A stretch of DNA of 64,000 nt from Eudromia elegans (GCA_003342815.1 PTEX01000205.1:1012252-1076251); one strand, 5' to 3'. Counted from the stretch's first letter, positions 48,269 through 61,189 are shown. Notes: generated by a model from the letters alone, not told the origin. A program made the numbers and translations.

Positions 48269-50668
48269 TGTAAACAGTGACCTTGATTTGTAAATGCGAA
48301 TGTGATCAATAAAAGCAGATGGCTTCAAAGTGTCCTTATTTATATTTAAATCCTTCCTCTCACCTGCTGTTTGTTGCTTTTTAGTTATGTCACCAGTCCC
48401 ACGGGAGCTCAAAAAATTTAGCCCGTCCTCTCTAAATTCCCAGACATATTCCTTTCCCATGTACTCTTCTGTCCCTGCATCTCTGATGGAAAACAGATTG
48501 AAGTTTGTGTAGAGCAGAGGTCAACATGAAAGCTTAAAACAAAACAAAAAAAAGCTGGCATTCAAGTTTTAGCTCTGCTTCCTATTATAACTCAAAGCTC
48601 TATTTTAGCCATTTAAAAATGGTAGTATTGTTCTGCGTCTATGCCCTACCTCTTGCTTTCACTGAATTTTTTAATGACTGTGATGCTCAGCTCGGTCAAA
48701 CTGCTAGCCTAGTCAATTATCATTCAGCTGAACCGCAGCCACTTACGCCACTACAGGAGAAATGATAGGTATTTTTCAGATTGGTTTCTGTGAAGTTCAC
48801 ATTTATTTTGCTTTAGGATATGGACAAGAGCAAAGCTTTAAATGTGTTCCTTCTATTACTTTGCACAGTTGTGACTTTAGTGAGCCTTTGGTTTAAGTAG
48901 TGGGAACGGTGGCTTCACCAGATCACTTCAGTAGTAGATTTCCTAGAAGTTTAATGCTAAGTTTTTTTGATTTCTGTAATGAAACAGAACACCTTCTGTA
49001 GCTTTGTGATAATGTAGCCCTTTCCGAATGCCTCAGTAAATAATAATGAGTTGTGCTGAGGGAGGATTCAATACTGTGCGCTGTGGTTCAATGTGTTCCT
49101 TCATTTGTCAGTGTTGTATATATGTATCCACCTTTCTGCATTTTTCAGTGCTTAATCAGATGGAAATAGCAATTGCAGGTATAATTCAGTGTTTTGCTTA
49201 AGGTCGTTAAACCCTGTGGTAACGGGCAAATCCAGACCCTGCTGTGGCCTTGTAAGGCAATTTAGCAAAGAAACCAGTGCTGTTTTACTGAGCTGATGAG
49301 AGCTGGACAAGAACTGCCTCCTTGCTGAGGGAGGAAGCTCCACTGCATGAGTTCTCTGGGTTTTAGTGCACATGGGATGAGCATAAGGACATATAGGAAG
49401 CACTTGCTGTTGTGTGTTCCCTCTTCTAGGGGGATGTGTGAACCCGGAACGGCGCTGGATCTGCTCCTTGGTGTGCTCCAAGAGTGCATGGCTGCTGTCC
49501 AGGCCAGCACGGGAGTGCCCTGCTCCAGGATGTCCACTTCTGCAGAAAGGGAAGTGTGCTTTATCCCCAGGACCTTCGTTCGTGCAGAATGAATCCAAAG
49601 CTGGGGTAGAATGGAATGAAGATATTCACCACTGTAATAGTTAAGTACAATTCAGAATTAAAATCCTAATATTGTAAAGGTTTAGGCCTTAACCTGTAGC
49701 GGATTGGGAGTTTGACTCCTCTTATAGGGATATGAGAAGTATCTGCACCTACATAGGAGCAGACTCAGATTTTATTAATTAGGGACAGTGGATAGACAAC
49801 TCATAGAAAAGCCACAGCTTTCAGCTGTGAATTTGGTCTTAATTAAGTACTTCTTTTGCTCTGGGCAAATATGACCACTCTCCTCTATCTGGTCATTTAT
49901 TGCCAGTTTGCTTGAGAGGGACTCATAGCGGAGATGGAGAACAGGATGGGATATGGAGAGCAGATGAAATGGCACTGGTGAAATAGAGCCGTGTGGAAAA
50001 TTAGAGGAAGGTGGGGTTTTTTTTGTTTTGGCTTGGGGTTTTTTTGATGTATGCAGCTCAGAAATCATCTTTGCCCTAAGGCTCTCAAATCTACTTGAGA
50101 CTTTTGTCCATGGCGAGGAATGCAAGCATTTTGTGCAACTTGTGGAAGGTCAGATGGTTAGTTTTGGAGTTGTTTTCTACAGCTATGTAAATCTTAAAAA
50201 ATCCTATAAAACTCTATAAGAGGCTGGAATTTGTCCCAGGAAAATTGTCACTGGTGAAGGAAATTCATTTCCAAATGTTTCTGAGATGGAAGGAAGGGAT
50301 GGAGAAAACAGAGCTTGCATGAGCATTTAGAAATTTCGATGTATTATTAAACCCAAGTTACTCAAAAGTCTTGAATTAAATCCTGAAAATGCATGAGATA
50401 AAAATAAAAAGTGCATGTAGTATTTTATTAAAAGATAATGTGTTATATTTTCAAGGGTTATAAACATTGTCTTTTGTTGTTAAACTTACTATGTTAGCAT
50501 TTGCTCCATTGTTATATACAAACACTAAATAACTGAGACTTGCATATAACATTGAGCTGGCAATGTTGTCCAGATGGCAGCCTTTTTCTTCCAAACTGTG
50601 GCAATCCATCTTCACCCTTGTTTCCATATTAATTGCTCATGTACATTATTGTATGCTTGTGAAAGCTT

Positions 50669-50685
50669 AAAAAAAAAAAAAAAAA
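50669..50685 (+). repeat. Poly-A run, 17 bases
   Basis: A simple homopolymer preceded by GAAAGCTT; no sign of a retrocopy upstream. Confidence 0.75.
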
Positions 50686-53600
50686 GTAGAATTTCAGGGT
50701 CCTACTCCTGACCCTTTTTCAATTACATGATTGTCAATAATCTTACAATTTTTTTTTTCTGATTAAAGCATAACAAAGATGCATTCTGGTTGAAGTTGAA
50801 GATGATTCCATTCAGTCTTGCGTATATTCAATGGAGTCTTTCATTAGGCACTTGTGGTAAGTTACTGCATGAAAGTGGTTAAGAACGTGGTAAAAGATAA
50901 CTCTCTTTTTTGTAATTACAGAAAAATTATTTTTTGAATAATGCTGTCTTATATACCCCAATCTTCTGCTTTTGCATCTCTGGCTGTTGACGCCACTGGA
51001 GTGCTGCATGTTTCTAGAAGCTGAGCGTTGTATTTCACTTGTTAATATTCCTTTAGAACTACAAGGTAGATCTTCACCTGAGTATTAGCTCATTCAGCTG
51101 TCGAAAGGAGCACCGTCTCCAGCAGATCACCTATAGGCAAAATTCCCACCAGCATCAGCAGAGCAGGTAAGAGCTTGGGTGCTTTACGAGTCTTTATATT
51201 GCTACACATATATACTTTATATTGTGACGTACATTATGGCAATGCATTGCTTTTTGTTTCCTGGAGGATCAGATTCTGCTTCCTCTCCCGCCATAACTAA
51301 TTTATAGAGCTTCACTGAAGTAAATAATGCTATTTACACAATACTGGCTACTCCCACCTGCAAGCATGACCAACAAGACTCTATTAATTTGAATACACGT
51401 TATTTTTAACATTAAAACCTCTATTACCTTTATTTAAATTTCACATTTTTGTTGCAATCTAAGTTAAATAGGTGAAAATTCTGTCTTCATTATCTCAGCT
51501 TTCCAAAGAAACATGACTCTGGATTTTGGGCAGTGTGACTTCCGTTTGCACTGATGTGTCAAGTCCAGTACTTCAGTGTGAAACACTGATGTGACAGACT
51601 GCCATAATGCAATGTGTTTAACCACCTCAATGTTGCGTCAACTGGAAGGGGTTCCCAAGGATCCAGTTCACAAGGAAAAAAAAAAAAAGGAGGGGGAAAA
51701 ATTTGGGTGGAGGGAGGCGGAACATAATCTTTTTCACATAGCTTGGCACAAATTTAATTATAACGTATTTGTAAATGTTCAAGCAATTAGGTCACTTGAT
51801 TGTCTGACTCATAACTTTGAAGACAGATTATCTTTTCCAAGAGAAAAGCTTCTCTTACCCCAGGCATTTTATGGCAATTCCTTCAGAGGGGAAAAATATT
51901 TTCCACAGGAGATGAATAGAGATGGGGGGAAAAAAATGTGTATTACCATAGTGTCATTAGCTAATTCAAGATTTTTGTAAGAAGGGGATAGATAAATGTT
52001 TAAAAATGTTTAAAATCCAAAATAAAAAAAAAAGGAGAAATAATATCAGTTTCCCACTTGATATAGTCATCTAGTGCCAACTCTCTACTAATTGCAGGTA
52101 TATTCACGTTTACAAGCTGAAGGAACTGCATGAAAACCCATTAATTTTTCCCTAGGGCTTTAAATATTTTTTCAGTGACTCATTTTTACACTTGTTTTGC
52201 TTGTTGTCTATTAAAGTTCAAAACTTGGTAATTCCCTAACAAGACAATACAGTCTTCATAAATGATCAATAATTTAGACTTGGTGAGACTAAATGGGTTG
52301 AACTGAATCCATTTCTTTGCAGAGAACATTACCATAGTAAAGTTATGAATTTATGCCAGAAACTCTAATATGCACCTTGTGGGTATTCTTCTATCAGTTT
52401 CTCTTCTTTCTGTCTTTATTGTTAAAACATTCCTGAGTTGCATCTACTGGGATTTGTGATTTTGCCTCATAGAACTCTCTTCTTTGGCTTTGCTGATGGC
52501 ATAAAGGATGGAGTTTTAGTTGGATATTTTGGAGATTGTTGTTATCAGCTATTCCACATCCCCCTATTCAGCTAATACAAGGTATCGCATAGGTCTGCCA
52601 CAATTGTAGCTCATCACAAAAATATGCGATACGTGAGACCTGGTCCTGCACAGAGACCTGCATGGCTTTTATACCTGAATTTTATGCCTGCTCAGAAACC
52701 CAAAATATCCCCAGTTTAAGTAGTACTTGCATAGATCTCTAAAGAGTTTGGGGCTGTATTTTTAGATTGTTGTGTTCATATCATAAATATCCTAATGATA
52801 TCGTGCCACATAAGATGACAGTGAATTGCTTTGGTGTTGCTGATCTGATCTAAGCCAGAGCTTTGCAAGCTGATGTCAGGTGAGCACAGAAACCTTTCTG
52901 AGGAGAATTACCAGATTCTGGCAGACCGAATGGCAGACTAGTTTGTGTGCTAATGTCCCTTCCCAATCACGCTAAACTGATATAAAACTTCAAGCCTCAG
53001 GGAAAGTATTTGGAGTAGGAAGTCTATCCTACTTACTGGGGATCAATACTTGGAAGATGCCTTTACCAGTGGCTATGTAGGATTATGGTAGTACACTTTT
53101 GTATTTGATGTTAAGTTTGTGGTACTTATCTGTGGGTAGTACACCCTAACAAATGGCATCTTTATTGAAGTTCAGGCATGGCACAAACTGGAACCCAATG
53201 TAATCCAGCTGCTGGGATGATAGCAATGCTCTGCACAAGCTCGTGCTGCCCAAATCAGTGGGAGGAAGTTGGCCATCTGGCAGCGGTGAGAAAGGGAAGA
53301 AGGGAGGATGGTGTGGGAGAAGATAAGGGTGCCCGCGTTAAACTTAGTGAAACACCGATGGGTACCTTAGCTGGCAAGTGGGTTCTGTGGAGAAAAGTCT
53401 TTTAAATACCAAGATTCAGAAAACTAAGAATGAAAGTAGGATGGAGGTCAACATCAGATTAAGTGAGCACACACCAGATGCTGTTGTGTTTCCTGAATGT
53501 CATTTTCCCAATCTGTCAGCAAGGGAAAGGAAAAAGTTATTAAACGTGCGTTCCCCCAAGACAGGCAGAGCTTGGCGCGCTCAGAATTGCAGCCCCAGAG

Positions 53601-53889
53601 TGGCACCCGCAGCAGTGGGGCCCTGCGGTGCAGGTGTGATCCCTCTGCAGAAGAGAGACCGGCAGGACAAATTCAGTGCATGCATTTTATGTGGACAAAC
53701 CTGAGCTGTCTGTTGGCTGGGGGCAGATTGGAGCCCCCACGGCTGGCTGTGCTCCACTGACAAACACCCAAACACCGTTCAGATAGAAACCTGATTGCAT
53801 TCAGCCTCTCTCCCCTTGAAGCAGTCCCCGTCTTGGCTGCAGAAGGAGTCTGAGCCCTGAACGTGCAGACCAGAACTAAATCACATCCA

Positions 53890-54375
53890 GAGCCTGTCTG
53901 AAAGCTCGTCTGCCAGCGAGCACAACAAAAACCCCGTCCGTGCCAGCTCGGCTGCGGCAGCGCGCAGCGGCAGCGCGCCCAGGCAGCCTTGCCTGCACTT
54001 AACCCCCGTGGAAGCACCCAGCTATCTCGAGAGCCTGAATCGCATGGATGGACAGAGAGGTGACTGATGTGGATCCCCGTCTAAATGCAGCACGGCTGCC
54101 TGGAATGCTCTCGTAAACCTCGGAGCTCTCCCTCCATCCCAGCCTTGGCGTTCGTGCTCCGGGGAAGTTGCATAGCGGCTGCCTGAGGGATCGTTAAGCG
54201 GCGCTCAGTCGGCCAAACCGTGCGGATTTTGGGAAGAACGGCTGGCCGTGACGGATCTCCAGGCTTCCAACGCCCTGCCTCACCCGTGCCGCTGGGTCCC
54301 CGGCCTCGTGACGTAGGGCCGGGACGCGCGGGGCTGCCCGGCTGCGTCACGGGCAGCGTGGGGCCTGCCAGCTCC
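53890..54375. promoter_or_regulatory. CpG island 3, the largest in the window
   Basis: About 45 CpGs in 485 bases by hand count, densest at 53935-53985 and 54180-54360. It carries two CRE-like sites (GTGACGTA at 54308-54315 and GCGTCAC at 54344-54350), which are common in CpG-island promoters. Open frames on both strands (89, 114 and 142 aa) are unrecognised and typical of GC-rich DNA. Probable promoter of a lncRNA or of a gene whose exons lie outside or cannot be recognised; direction is undetermined. Confidence 0.65.
54307..54351. promoter_or_regulatory. Inverted repeat bearing paired CRE/ATF-like sites
   Basis: CGTGACGTAGGGCCGGG (54307-54323) and CCCGGCTGCGTCACG (54337-54351) are nearly reverse complements, with a GC-rich 13-base spacer. 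Each arm contains a TGACG core. The arms could bind two bZIP dimers or form a hairpin in a transcript. Confidence 0.55.
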
Positions 54376-57300
54376 CTTTATTTCCGTGAGGAATGCCGTG
54401 GAGGGTGGGTTTTTTTCCCCTGTGGATCTTTTACATGCAAGTCAGGCTTCACACAGCCCACAGCCAGAAAAAAAAGAAAGAAGAGAGAGAGAAGGGAGAA
54501 AATAAAGAAATCCTCCACTACAGAGACAAATAGCAACATGTGGCTGGAAGATAACAGAAACGTTCGTGCAAGTGCAAAAATTAAATATGGAAATATGAAA
54601 ATGAGGGAATTTTTTCTTTTTTTTCCTACTTTTTTTTTTTCTTTTTAAAGCAATAGAACGGATTCACTTGTCATTTCTGGAAATTCCATGGGGCCTTATT
54701 TCCTTCAGCAGCCTTTGTCAAAACAGCAAAATAGAGAAATAAACACGGCCAGAGATAAGCAGCAGCATCTCCATGCCCACTCTTTGCTGTTGGCTTTGCT
54801 AGTGAGAGTTTTTTTGCAAAACTTTGCAGCTGGGCTAAAAATAATTCCCCCTTGACCAAAAAAAAAAAGGAAAAAATCTTTAGACCCAAATGTGCAGGAT
54901 GCAGATGTGCAGTCTTCTTCCCTTCCCAGCCATGTCTTCAGTCTTGCTGCAGCGTCACACCTGGAAAGGCCTGGATTTCTGTTAAACAGCTCTCTCTCAT
55001 TTTTCCCCTGTCATTTTCCGCAGCTCCTCTTTGTGTCCCTTTTCCCTGCACACACCCCACCTTTTTGCCCCCTATTTAGCGTGAGAATGATTACCTGAGC
55101 TTCCTGCCAGCTCTGCCCCTGCTCTGGGCTGGTTCGGACCAGCTGCCAGGACGCTGCTGCTCGTCCTGGAGCCACCTCGTGCTGGAGTCTGGGTTGAAGA
55201 GCTGCTTCCAGGAGCAGCCGAGCGATAGGGACCCAGTGTTAGAGACACAGGCTGCCGGGACCCCCCGGCTCCTTCGCCTCGTCGTGTGTCAGGCTGTGTT
55301 TATGATGGAATAAAGGGGAAAAAAATCCTGTAATTTTCATTAGTCCCCAAGAAATCAAGCCACTGAAGTAGTCTTTGGCAGACAAGAAAATGATTTGTCT
55401 AGTCTTCCTCTTATGCTAGGATTTTGTAGGCATTATAATCATGCTGCAATTTCAAGTGCGTAGAGCTGGGACTGTCTCTTACCAGGAGCCTGGGCTGTGT
55501 CAGGTACAATTAGAAAATGGGGCTAATTGAGGGCAATATTCTGTTGCATGTACTACAGTGGCAGGGAAATAAGCTGTAATTTTAGGTTAGCCTGTCTTGA
55601 CCTGTGCGAGAGGCAGCTCTGCCTTTGGGAACTAGCATGGGGCTCTTGTGCACGCATAGACTCCCTGTTCCTGACATGCAAAAATAAGTGGTGGTCCAGG
55701 GAGTTTCTCAACAGGACAGCCCAAATGTTCTCAAGTGCAGAGTTTGAGGCTGCAGTTTCCCCCTCTGCAAAGTGCACAAAAAAAAAAGTTTGGTGGTTAA
55801 TTAGCTACAACGTCCCCCGGTGAAGGCAGCTTTCCATTAAATAATAAATAACCTAAACTTGAGGTAATTTGTCAGGCAAAAAAATTGTCAGGTGTGGCGC
55901 AAAGCAGGACTCTACAGTGGGTGCCATGGATGTGGTCCTGTCTCCATCCCATCTGACTAAAACTTTTGCTGTTAGCAGAGCGTGCTGTTAAGAAGACTGG
56001 GAAACAGGCGGATTATAGCCAAGCCTGGTGCTTGGTTCCTAGGAAAAGACCTGGCCATGTGTGTACGTGTGCTGTACCGTCCAGTTTCCAAAGGAGGCAG
56101 AATCTGTGACCCCCTCACAATCTCGGTGAGTAGAAGATCACCTCTGGGACTGTCTTTCCTTGGCCGTTTTTGCCGTGTTTTTCTCCTGTTTTTCTGCTTG
56201 GTGATGTCCTGGGTAGTCCCATGCTGTGGGAAGGTGGCATTGAGACCTGGCTGAGACCAGAAAAGCTGCTTGTGCTTGGCGGGTCAGCGCTGGACAAGCG
56301 TTCGGGATGACAGATCCTGGTTAACAAAGCGCTCATGACACTGAGCAATGACAACACCAGCAGAAAGGGGAATCGGGGACAGAGGATGACTTGCTCTTTC
56401 ATATGGCACATCAATATAAAGAAAGAACGCCGGGTTTGCTTTCTCTTCAAAAATTCTCCAGACAAGATAGGAATTCTTTCACGGCGCTCTTTCACACGTG
56501 CTCTGACCTGTCACCCGTGCACTCTCTCCCCACAATTTGTAGTGCATTATTCCCCAGCTTCTTTCCTCTTCTTTGATATTTTTTTTTTCTCTACTTTCCC
56601 CCTTTATGTTTTCTTTATTTCTTTACAATAGTTCTCTTATTAAACTTTTCCCTCTTCTTGACTAGCTTTTTTTTTTCCTAATTGCTCTTACTCTAGAGAG
56701 CACCTGCATATCCCTCCTGCTTTCTCTTTCTTGCTCTAAATAACTTGTTTTTCCTAGGCTAGGAACAAAACCCTGAGTGCCCATCCCTCACCTTTGAAGA
56801 ATGTCTTTTCTCATCTCAGTCACACAAACTCTCTACCTCAACTTATCTTCTCCTTTCTCCAAAATATCGTTCCTCCGGCTACTGTGTTTGCTGGGAATCT
56901 GCCAACTGCTCATGCTCAGAGGCCCCTGCGAAGGTACCTTGCTCCAAGTTGCCTGTTCATTCCCTAAACAGAAACCTGTCTAGTTTCATCTTCTCCCTCC
57001 CACAGTTAGCCCCAGGTATTCATTCAATATTCAATATTGTATCAGTCAGATTGCTTCTCATCTTTAAAGGGTGCCCAAAATGGTTAAAGCTTTTCCTTTT
57101 GCCTATCCCTGCTTGCATCTAGAGATGGGAAGCTGGAAACAAGGCTACCTCTGTGTCTCTTGGTGTGGCCCAGCCTGCAGCTCCCCTGTTCCTGGGGCTA
57201 CTTGGGTTATTATTAACCTAAACTCCTCAAGTTGACAAAGGTTTGATGGAGATAGTCAAAATACTGCGTGTTCTGGAAGCAAGGATGGATCAAACTCCTT

Positions 57301-57599
57301 TAATAGGCTGATTTCAGATCCCATGTTTCTTGGAAGGACTGCTTAAAGAAGAAACAGGCAAAAGAAACAAAGGAGTCTCTATCTCATTTATAATGTGCTC
57401 ATGGTGCTTTTCTCATGTGAAATATGGGGAGGTTGTAAAAAAAACTGCACAACATTAACATGCAGTAGGTTAAGTTCATACCTCATGTTAAATAAATAGT
57501 GACTCTGCTAGAGGAATACATAGACACAGAGTATATGGTAATGTACCATAGGAGGCAGCTTCATGTGCCTGTAAGACTGTTGTCAACAGAGACAAAGAA
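54376..57599. other. Non-coding sequence, no gene seen
   Basis: Starts with a purine tract (54467-54510), then T- and pyrimidine-rich DNA. GAGGCTGCAGTTTCCCCCTC near 55747-55766 resembles a MIR core, but flanks do not support it. Frames at 55982-56254 (90 aa), 56115-56495 (126 aa, minus) and 56335-56631 (98 aa) overlap and are unrecognised. Confidence 0.45.
54467..54510 (+). repeat. Purine (A/G) tract
   Basis: Runs of A, then GA repeats, then mixed purines with one T. It lies about 90 bases past CpG island 3. Confidence 0.8.
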
Positions 57600-57705
57600 T
57601 AATATCTGCCATTTCACAGGTGAGATCATGGATGAAAAACGTTTTCACAGTTGCAAAAGTTATACAGGAAAACCCGTGATCTCGGCCTGAGTGTCGCAGT
57701 TGCTC
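57600..57705 (-). repeat. MIR/CORE-SINE-like relic
   Basis: GCCATTTCACAGGTGAGATC, then TTCACAGTTGCAAAAG and GTTATACAGGAAAACCC, then CTCGGCCTGAG follows the reverse complement of MIR-type SINEs: CATTTTACAGATGAGGAAAC, then GGTCACACAG..., then the ACCCAGG segment. Strongly diverged. Confidence 0.4.
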
Positions 57706-58304
57706 CAAGCTCCCACTCTCATTTCTAATGCAGAAGTGAGTTTTGCTAGAGGGAGAAGGGTTGTTTTGCCCTTAGTAGTTCAGTCTTTGATAACCTGTGG
57801 AAGAGCCTTCATGGGCTGGTAACTTTGCTCTGACCAGACAAACCTCACCACCTTTTGTGACAGTCACTACTTTCATGGCAGTTTTTTGGAAAACCTCAGA
57901 GTTAGCTATGATTGAAAGACAAAATCAAATAGTTTCTAGTTCTTATGGTTTGGGTCAACAAAAAGGCATGAGTCTAACCCATGAGTGGTGATAAAGGATG
58001 TTACAGGAATGCAGCAAGGTATCAGAGCGGGGCTCTATCTGTTGCAGCACCATGTCTCTGACAGCAGCCGGAGTCGGTGTTCAGCGGGAGGCCCTGAATT
58101 TTGTGATGGCAGATGAAGCCTGAGCTGTTTCCGAGGCAGGTTTTCTGCTTTTTGCTTGTAATCCTGGTTAACTAATGTAATGCAGGAAGTTCTTATAGTG
58201 TACAAACGTCTGGCTTCTATTTTTCTTCTGCTTAGATTTAATCTGGCTTCAGTGAAACATTGTGGCATTGCATATTAACAGCCTAAATAACCAGGGTGAG
58301 GCAA

Positions 58305-58339
58305 ATATGTGTATATATATACATATGTATGTGTATACA
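58305..58339. repeat. TA/TG microsatellite
   Basis: Alternating TATGTGTATATATATACATA and similar units, directly joined to the hairpin at 58340. Confidence 0.8.
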
Positions 58340-58370
58340 AAAATCAATAAAAATATCTTTTATTGATTTT
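58340..58370. repeat. Perfect 13-bp hairpin
   Basis: AAAATCAATAAAA (58340-58352), loop ATATC, TTTTATTGATTTT (58358-58370). All 13 pairs match. The arm includes AATAAA on the plus strand and ATCAAT cores. It may be cruciform-prone DNA, an AT-rich MITE remnant or a chance palindrome beside a TA repeat. Confidence 0.8.
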
Positions 58371-59581
58371 AAATTTTCACCTCTTTATTATCACTCCATG
58401 TCCTTGTGCTACACAACAAGGCCAACAGAAGCACTAGATGCACGTTCTCTAAACCAGCCCAGGTTTCACATACTTTTATCGCGTTCCAGAGGACGCTGCG
58501 CTATTGTTTTATACGATGCCAGTAGTACCACAGTACTTCAGACAGCTCTGTGAAATGCAGTTACTTCTATTCCTGCTTTTATCATTTCCTAGGACATTAG
58601 AAAAGATCCCGAGCCCCAGAGGTTGGATCAAGATCTTCCCTTCTGCGGCAGCCGAGGTCAGGGGCTCCTGTCATTTGGTCGGCGCTTCTCACTCCGTCTC
58701 AGAAAGGTTCCTAAGAGACTCCCCCAACTTAACAAGCAAGCGAGTCTTGGAGGTGGCTGTTTCCACTGTTGTGCCTTTAATGAATGCGCCCTAAAGAAGG
58801 TAATTTCTTTTCTCTTAATATATAACATAGCATCAACACCTGGAGCCCAAACTTGCTAGAGATGTAAGGGCTCTTTCCTTAGTGTTAGGGTTTGAGTAAA
58901 CTGTGCACCTGATAGTACTCAGACCCAAAATACTGTGAGCACTTATTTCCTTAAGAAACGTGTTTTGTGTTAATAAAATTTTAAGAAGTCTAACTGTCTG
59001 ACTTGCATGCAAAGGGGGAGGGGAGGGAAGGAGCCACACATAACTTGAGTTACTCGAGCATAAGGTATTTTTATTCAATTGAGCCCTTTACTTCAGATTA
59101 GGATCATAGCTTCTTTTGAGTGTACAAGTTACTTTGAGTTCTTAGTTCAGTGCTGAAAAACTAACACTTCTGGACATCTCTGACAAGTTCAAATAAAAAG
59201 CCATTAGGATCTTCTGAATTTAAATCTCACTGGAAAGTTGAATTTACCAAAATGCCTGTCTACGGTGTATATGAAGATTTACAGGAAAACAATAACACAA
59301 CTTAAGGCAGCATAGGAAAAGTCTCATTTGTATTTTGCATCTTAATATTGGGGGAAGAGCTGTATAATGTAGCAAGCAATTTTGTAATGGATTTCTGAGG
59401 AAATGGTGGAAAGATTGTGCTCATCATGAAGCGATAGGTGTACGTTTTCCTTTTATATCCCTGTGTAACAAGGAGCAATCATGTCAGTGCAATCTGTCAG
59501 AAGGTTATTAGTTGATGTATTTGTTTGTACATATATGACATGGAAAATGTCTTGAATTTACGATTTAATCTTTCTATGAAC

Positions 59582-59597
59582 AATAATAATAATAATA
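59582..59597 (+). repeat. AAT microsatellite
   Basis: Five AAT units. Confidence 0.8.
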
Positions 59598-59879
59598 GAC
59601 ACATGATTCTTATGCATTTAACCTACTGGATTTACAAGGATGGCCAGTGTTTTAGATGGATAACTCAGAACTGACCAGGAAGAAAAAAAAACCCAAAACT
59701 TCTAAAACTAATATATCTCGAGGAGGCTGTAATTATTTCCTTCTCTGTGACTTACAGCAACACATTGAAAGTTAATAAAGATAAATGTAACATTTACAGG
59801 GTAATAAGAGATTGTGGAAGGAAGTAAACAAACCTAGGATATAGTGCATCTAAGTAAACACAAAGGTTGTAAAACCTTC

Positions 59880-60110
59880 AAACTCAAATATCGAGAGCCC
59901 AGCAAATTAATGCTGCACACAATAGAACCTTTGGAAGCTAACTTAATCCACCCCCATGTATCTACATGAGGGCCATGCATAACAATGCAGGCGCTGGATT
60001 TCCATTAGAGTTTCCTCTGCAGGCTGTCAGTTGTTTGAAGAAATAACAATTTCCTAGGCATGAAAGCTTTTTCAGCATGTTCCCACTGATGTGTAATAAA
60101 AGTGACTTTG
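59880..60110. promoter_or_regulatory. Candidate conserved non-coding element
   Basis: A complex, repeat-free block with AGCAAATTAATGCTGC, GCTAACTTAATCC, CCATGCATAACAATGC and GAAATAACAATTTCC. SOX-like (AACAAT) and homeodomain-like (TTAAT) cores recur. No open frame of interest. Assignment by texture only. Confidence 0.35.
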
Positions 60111-60369
60111 CTTTTTTTTCCCCTTTTTGCCTCTCCCTCAGCCCCTCCTCCCAAGATGTGACTTTTTTTTGGGGGGAAGAGGATGGACTTAGCCCCTTGG
60201 CCCCCTACCAGTTTACCTTGCCTGGATTACCAGTGCAGGTGTTAAAATAATTGAAGGTGTGGTAGGAGATACAACCCCTAATAGCTTTTCCTATATGGAG
60301 ATTACCTAGGTAGAGAATGCCAGAGTACCTGAAGAATAGGCATGTGAGTACCTTATTAACATAGCACCA
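60111..60369. other. Pyrimidine/G-run stretch and non-coding spacer
   Basis: T and C runs at 60111-60155, then eight T followed by six G near 60164-60177. The rest is unremarkable. Confidence 0.45.
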
Positions 60370-60870
60370 TTCAGCGGCAGCTGCATATCTGGAAAAAAAA
60401 ACCCTTTAAAGAGCCTATTCATCTATGTTAATGGGCCCATTGCACAGTACATTGTGTGGGAAATTAAGTCTCTGGCTGTGAACTTCCTGTGCTGTGCAAG
60501 CTGCCTTGACTCTTTTTTATTGCTTCAGTGTTATTATCTCCTCCTGGAAATAAAAACAATCATGTTCTCACATTGGAGAAGCCAAAACATTCCCAGATAA
60601 CAAACTGGTTGAAAGTTTCTTTTGTTTCCCTTATTAAGTGAAAAAATATGTTTTGAAATTAAAGTAAACCCTAAATTAACATCAAAGCCCATCAAATTAG
60701 CTGAGCTGTCAAACGCATGACAATGTTGGGTTTTCTTTTTTTTTTTTTTTCTCCCCTGTAAAATACACAAATTGCTTTCCTATTTATTGTTCCTTCCTTG
60801 GAATTAATTTTTGCTGCAAAATATGTTAATTTATTCAAATGAGACATGATTTTTTGAATGTTTAACTGGC
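60370..60870. promoter_or_regulatory. Candidate conserved non-coding element
   Basis: Mostly complex AT-rich DNA broken by a 15-base T run (60736-60750). Notable words are CTATGTTAATGGGCCC, AATAAAAACAATCATG, CCCAGATAACAAACTGG and CATCAAATTAGCTGAGCTG, with SOX-like, GATA-like (AGATAA) and homeodomain-like cores. Regulatory role is inferred. Confidence 0.35.
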
Positions 60871-60990
60871 AAAAGAACTGCTTTCCTGCTGAAAGATTGA
60901 GGTAGAGAATAACATTTTTTTAAAGTATTTCCCCCCTAAATATGACGCCTTTCCATTTTTGTACAGAATTGATTGATCCTTTAAAAGTAG

Positions 60991-61026
60991 ACATGGAAGA
61001 GTATAGTTACATGGAAAAGTATACTA
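60991..61026 (+). repeat. 18-bp imperfect tandem duplication
   Basis: ACATGGAAGAGTATAGTT is followed by ACATGGAAAAGTATACTA, three differences in 18 bases. Confidence 0.7.
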
Positions 61027-61189
61027 AAAATGGAAATTGTGGTTATTGAATATATTTCCAAGCTCTGTCATGAATCTGAGAGTAGCATATGATGTTGTGT
61101 GGTTTATATCACCTTCCACCAAGGAAGAATTATCATCAAATATTTAAACAATTTTTCATCCTTCCTTTATGATCCAAATGCTGCACATT

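Larger units (their letters stand above)
46313..53889. other. Long non-coding stretch, no gene seen
   Basis: Mostly AT-rich, with a GC-richer patch at 49240-49600 that yields overlapping unrecognised frames on both strands (148 aa minus; 81 and 76 aa plus). T and A runs occur at 48099-48129, 50669-50685, 51678-51687 and 52024-52032. A 129-aa frame at 51591-51980 is unrecognised. The segment 51262-51355 vaguely resembles a MITE relic (GATCAGATTCTGCTTC, then CACTGAAGTAAATAATG, then ATTTACACAATACTGG). Confidence 0.45.
57706..59879. other. Non-coding sequence, no gene seen
   Basis: Contains a TA/TG microsatellite with hairpin (58305-58370) and an ATA repeat. A slightly GC-richer patch at 58600-58720 gives overlapping frames of 96 and 78 aa without known relatives. 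Confidence 0.45.

Noticed and set aside
49152-49598. 148-aa minus-strand frame with antisense frames of 76-91 aa
   Set aside because: Several frames are open over the same bases because of a local GC rise; none is recognisable.
55610-55790. MIR fragment at GAGGCTGCAGTTTCCCCCTC
   Set aside because: The core phrase fits but neither side supports an extended match.
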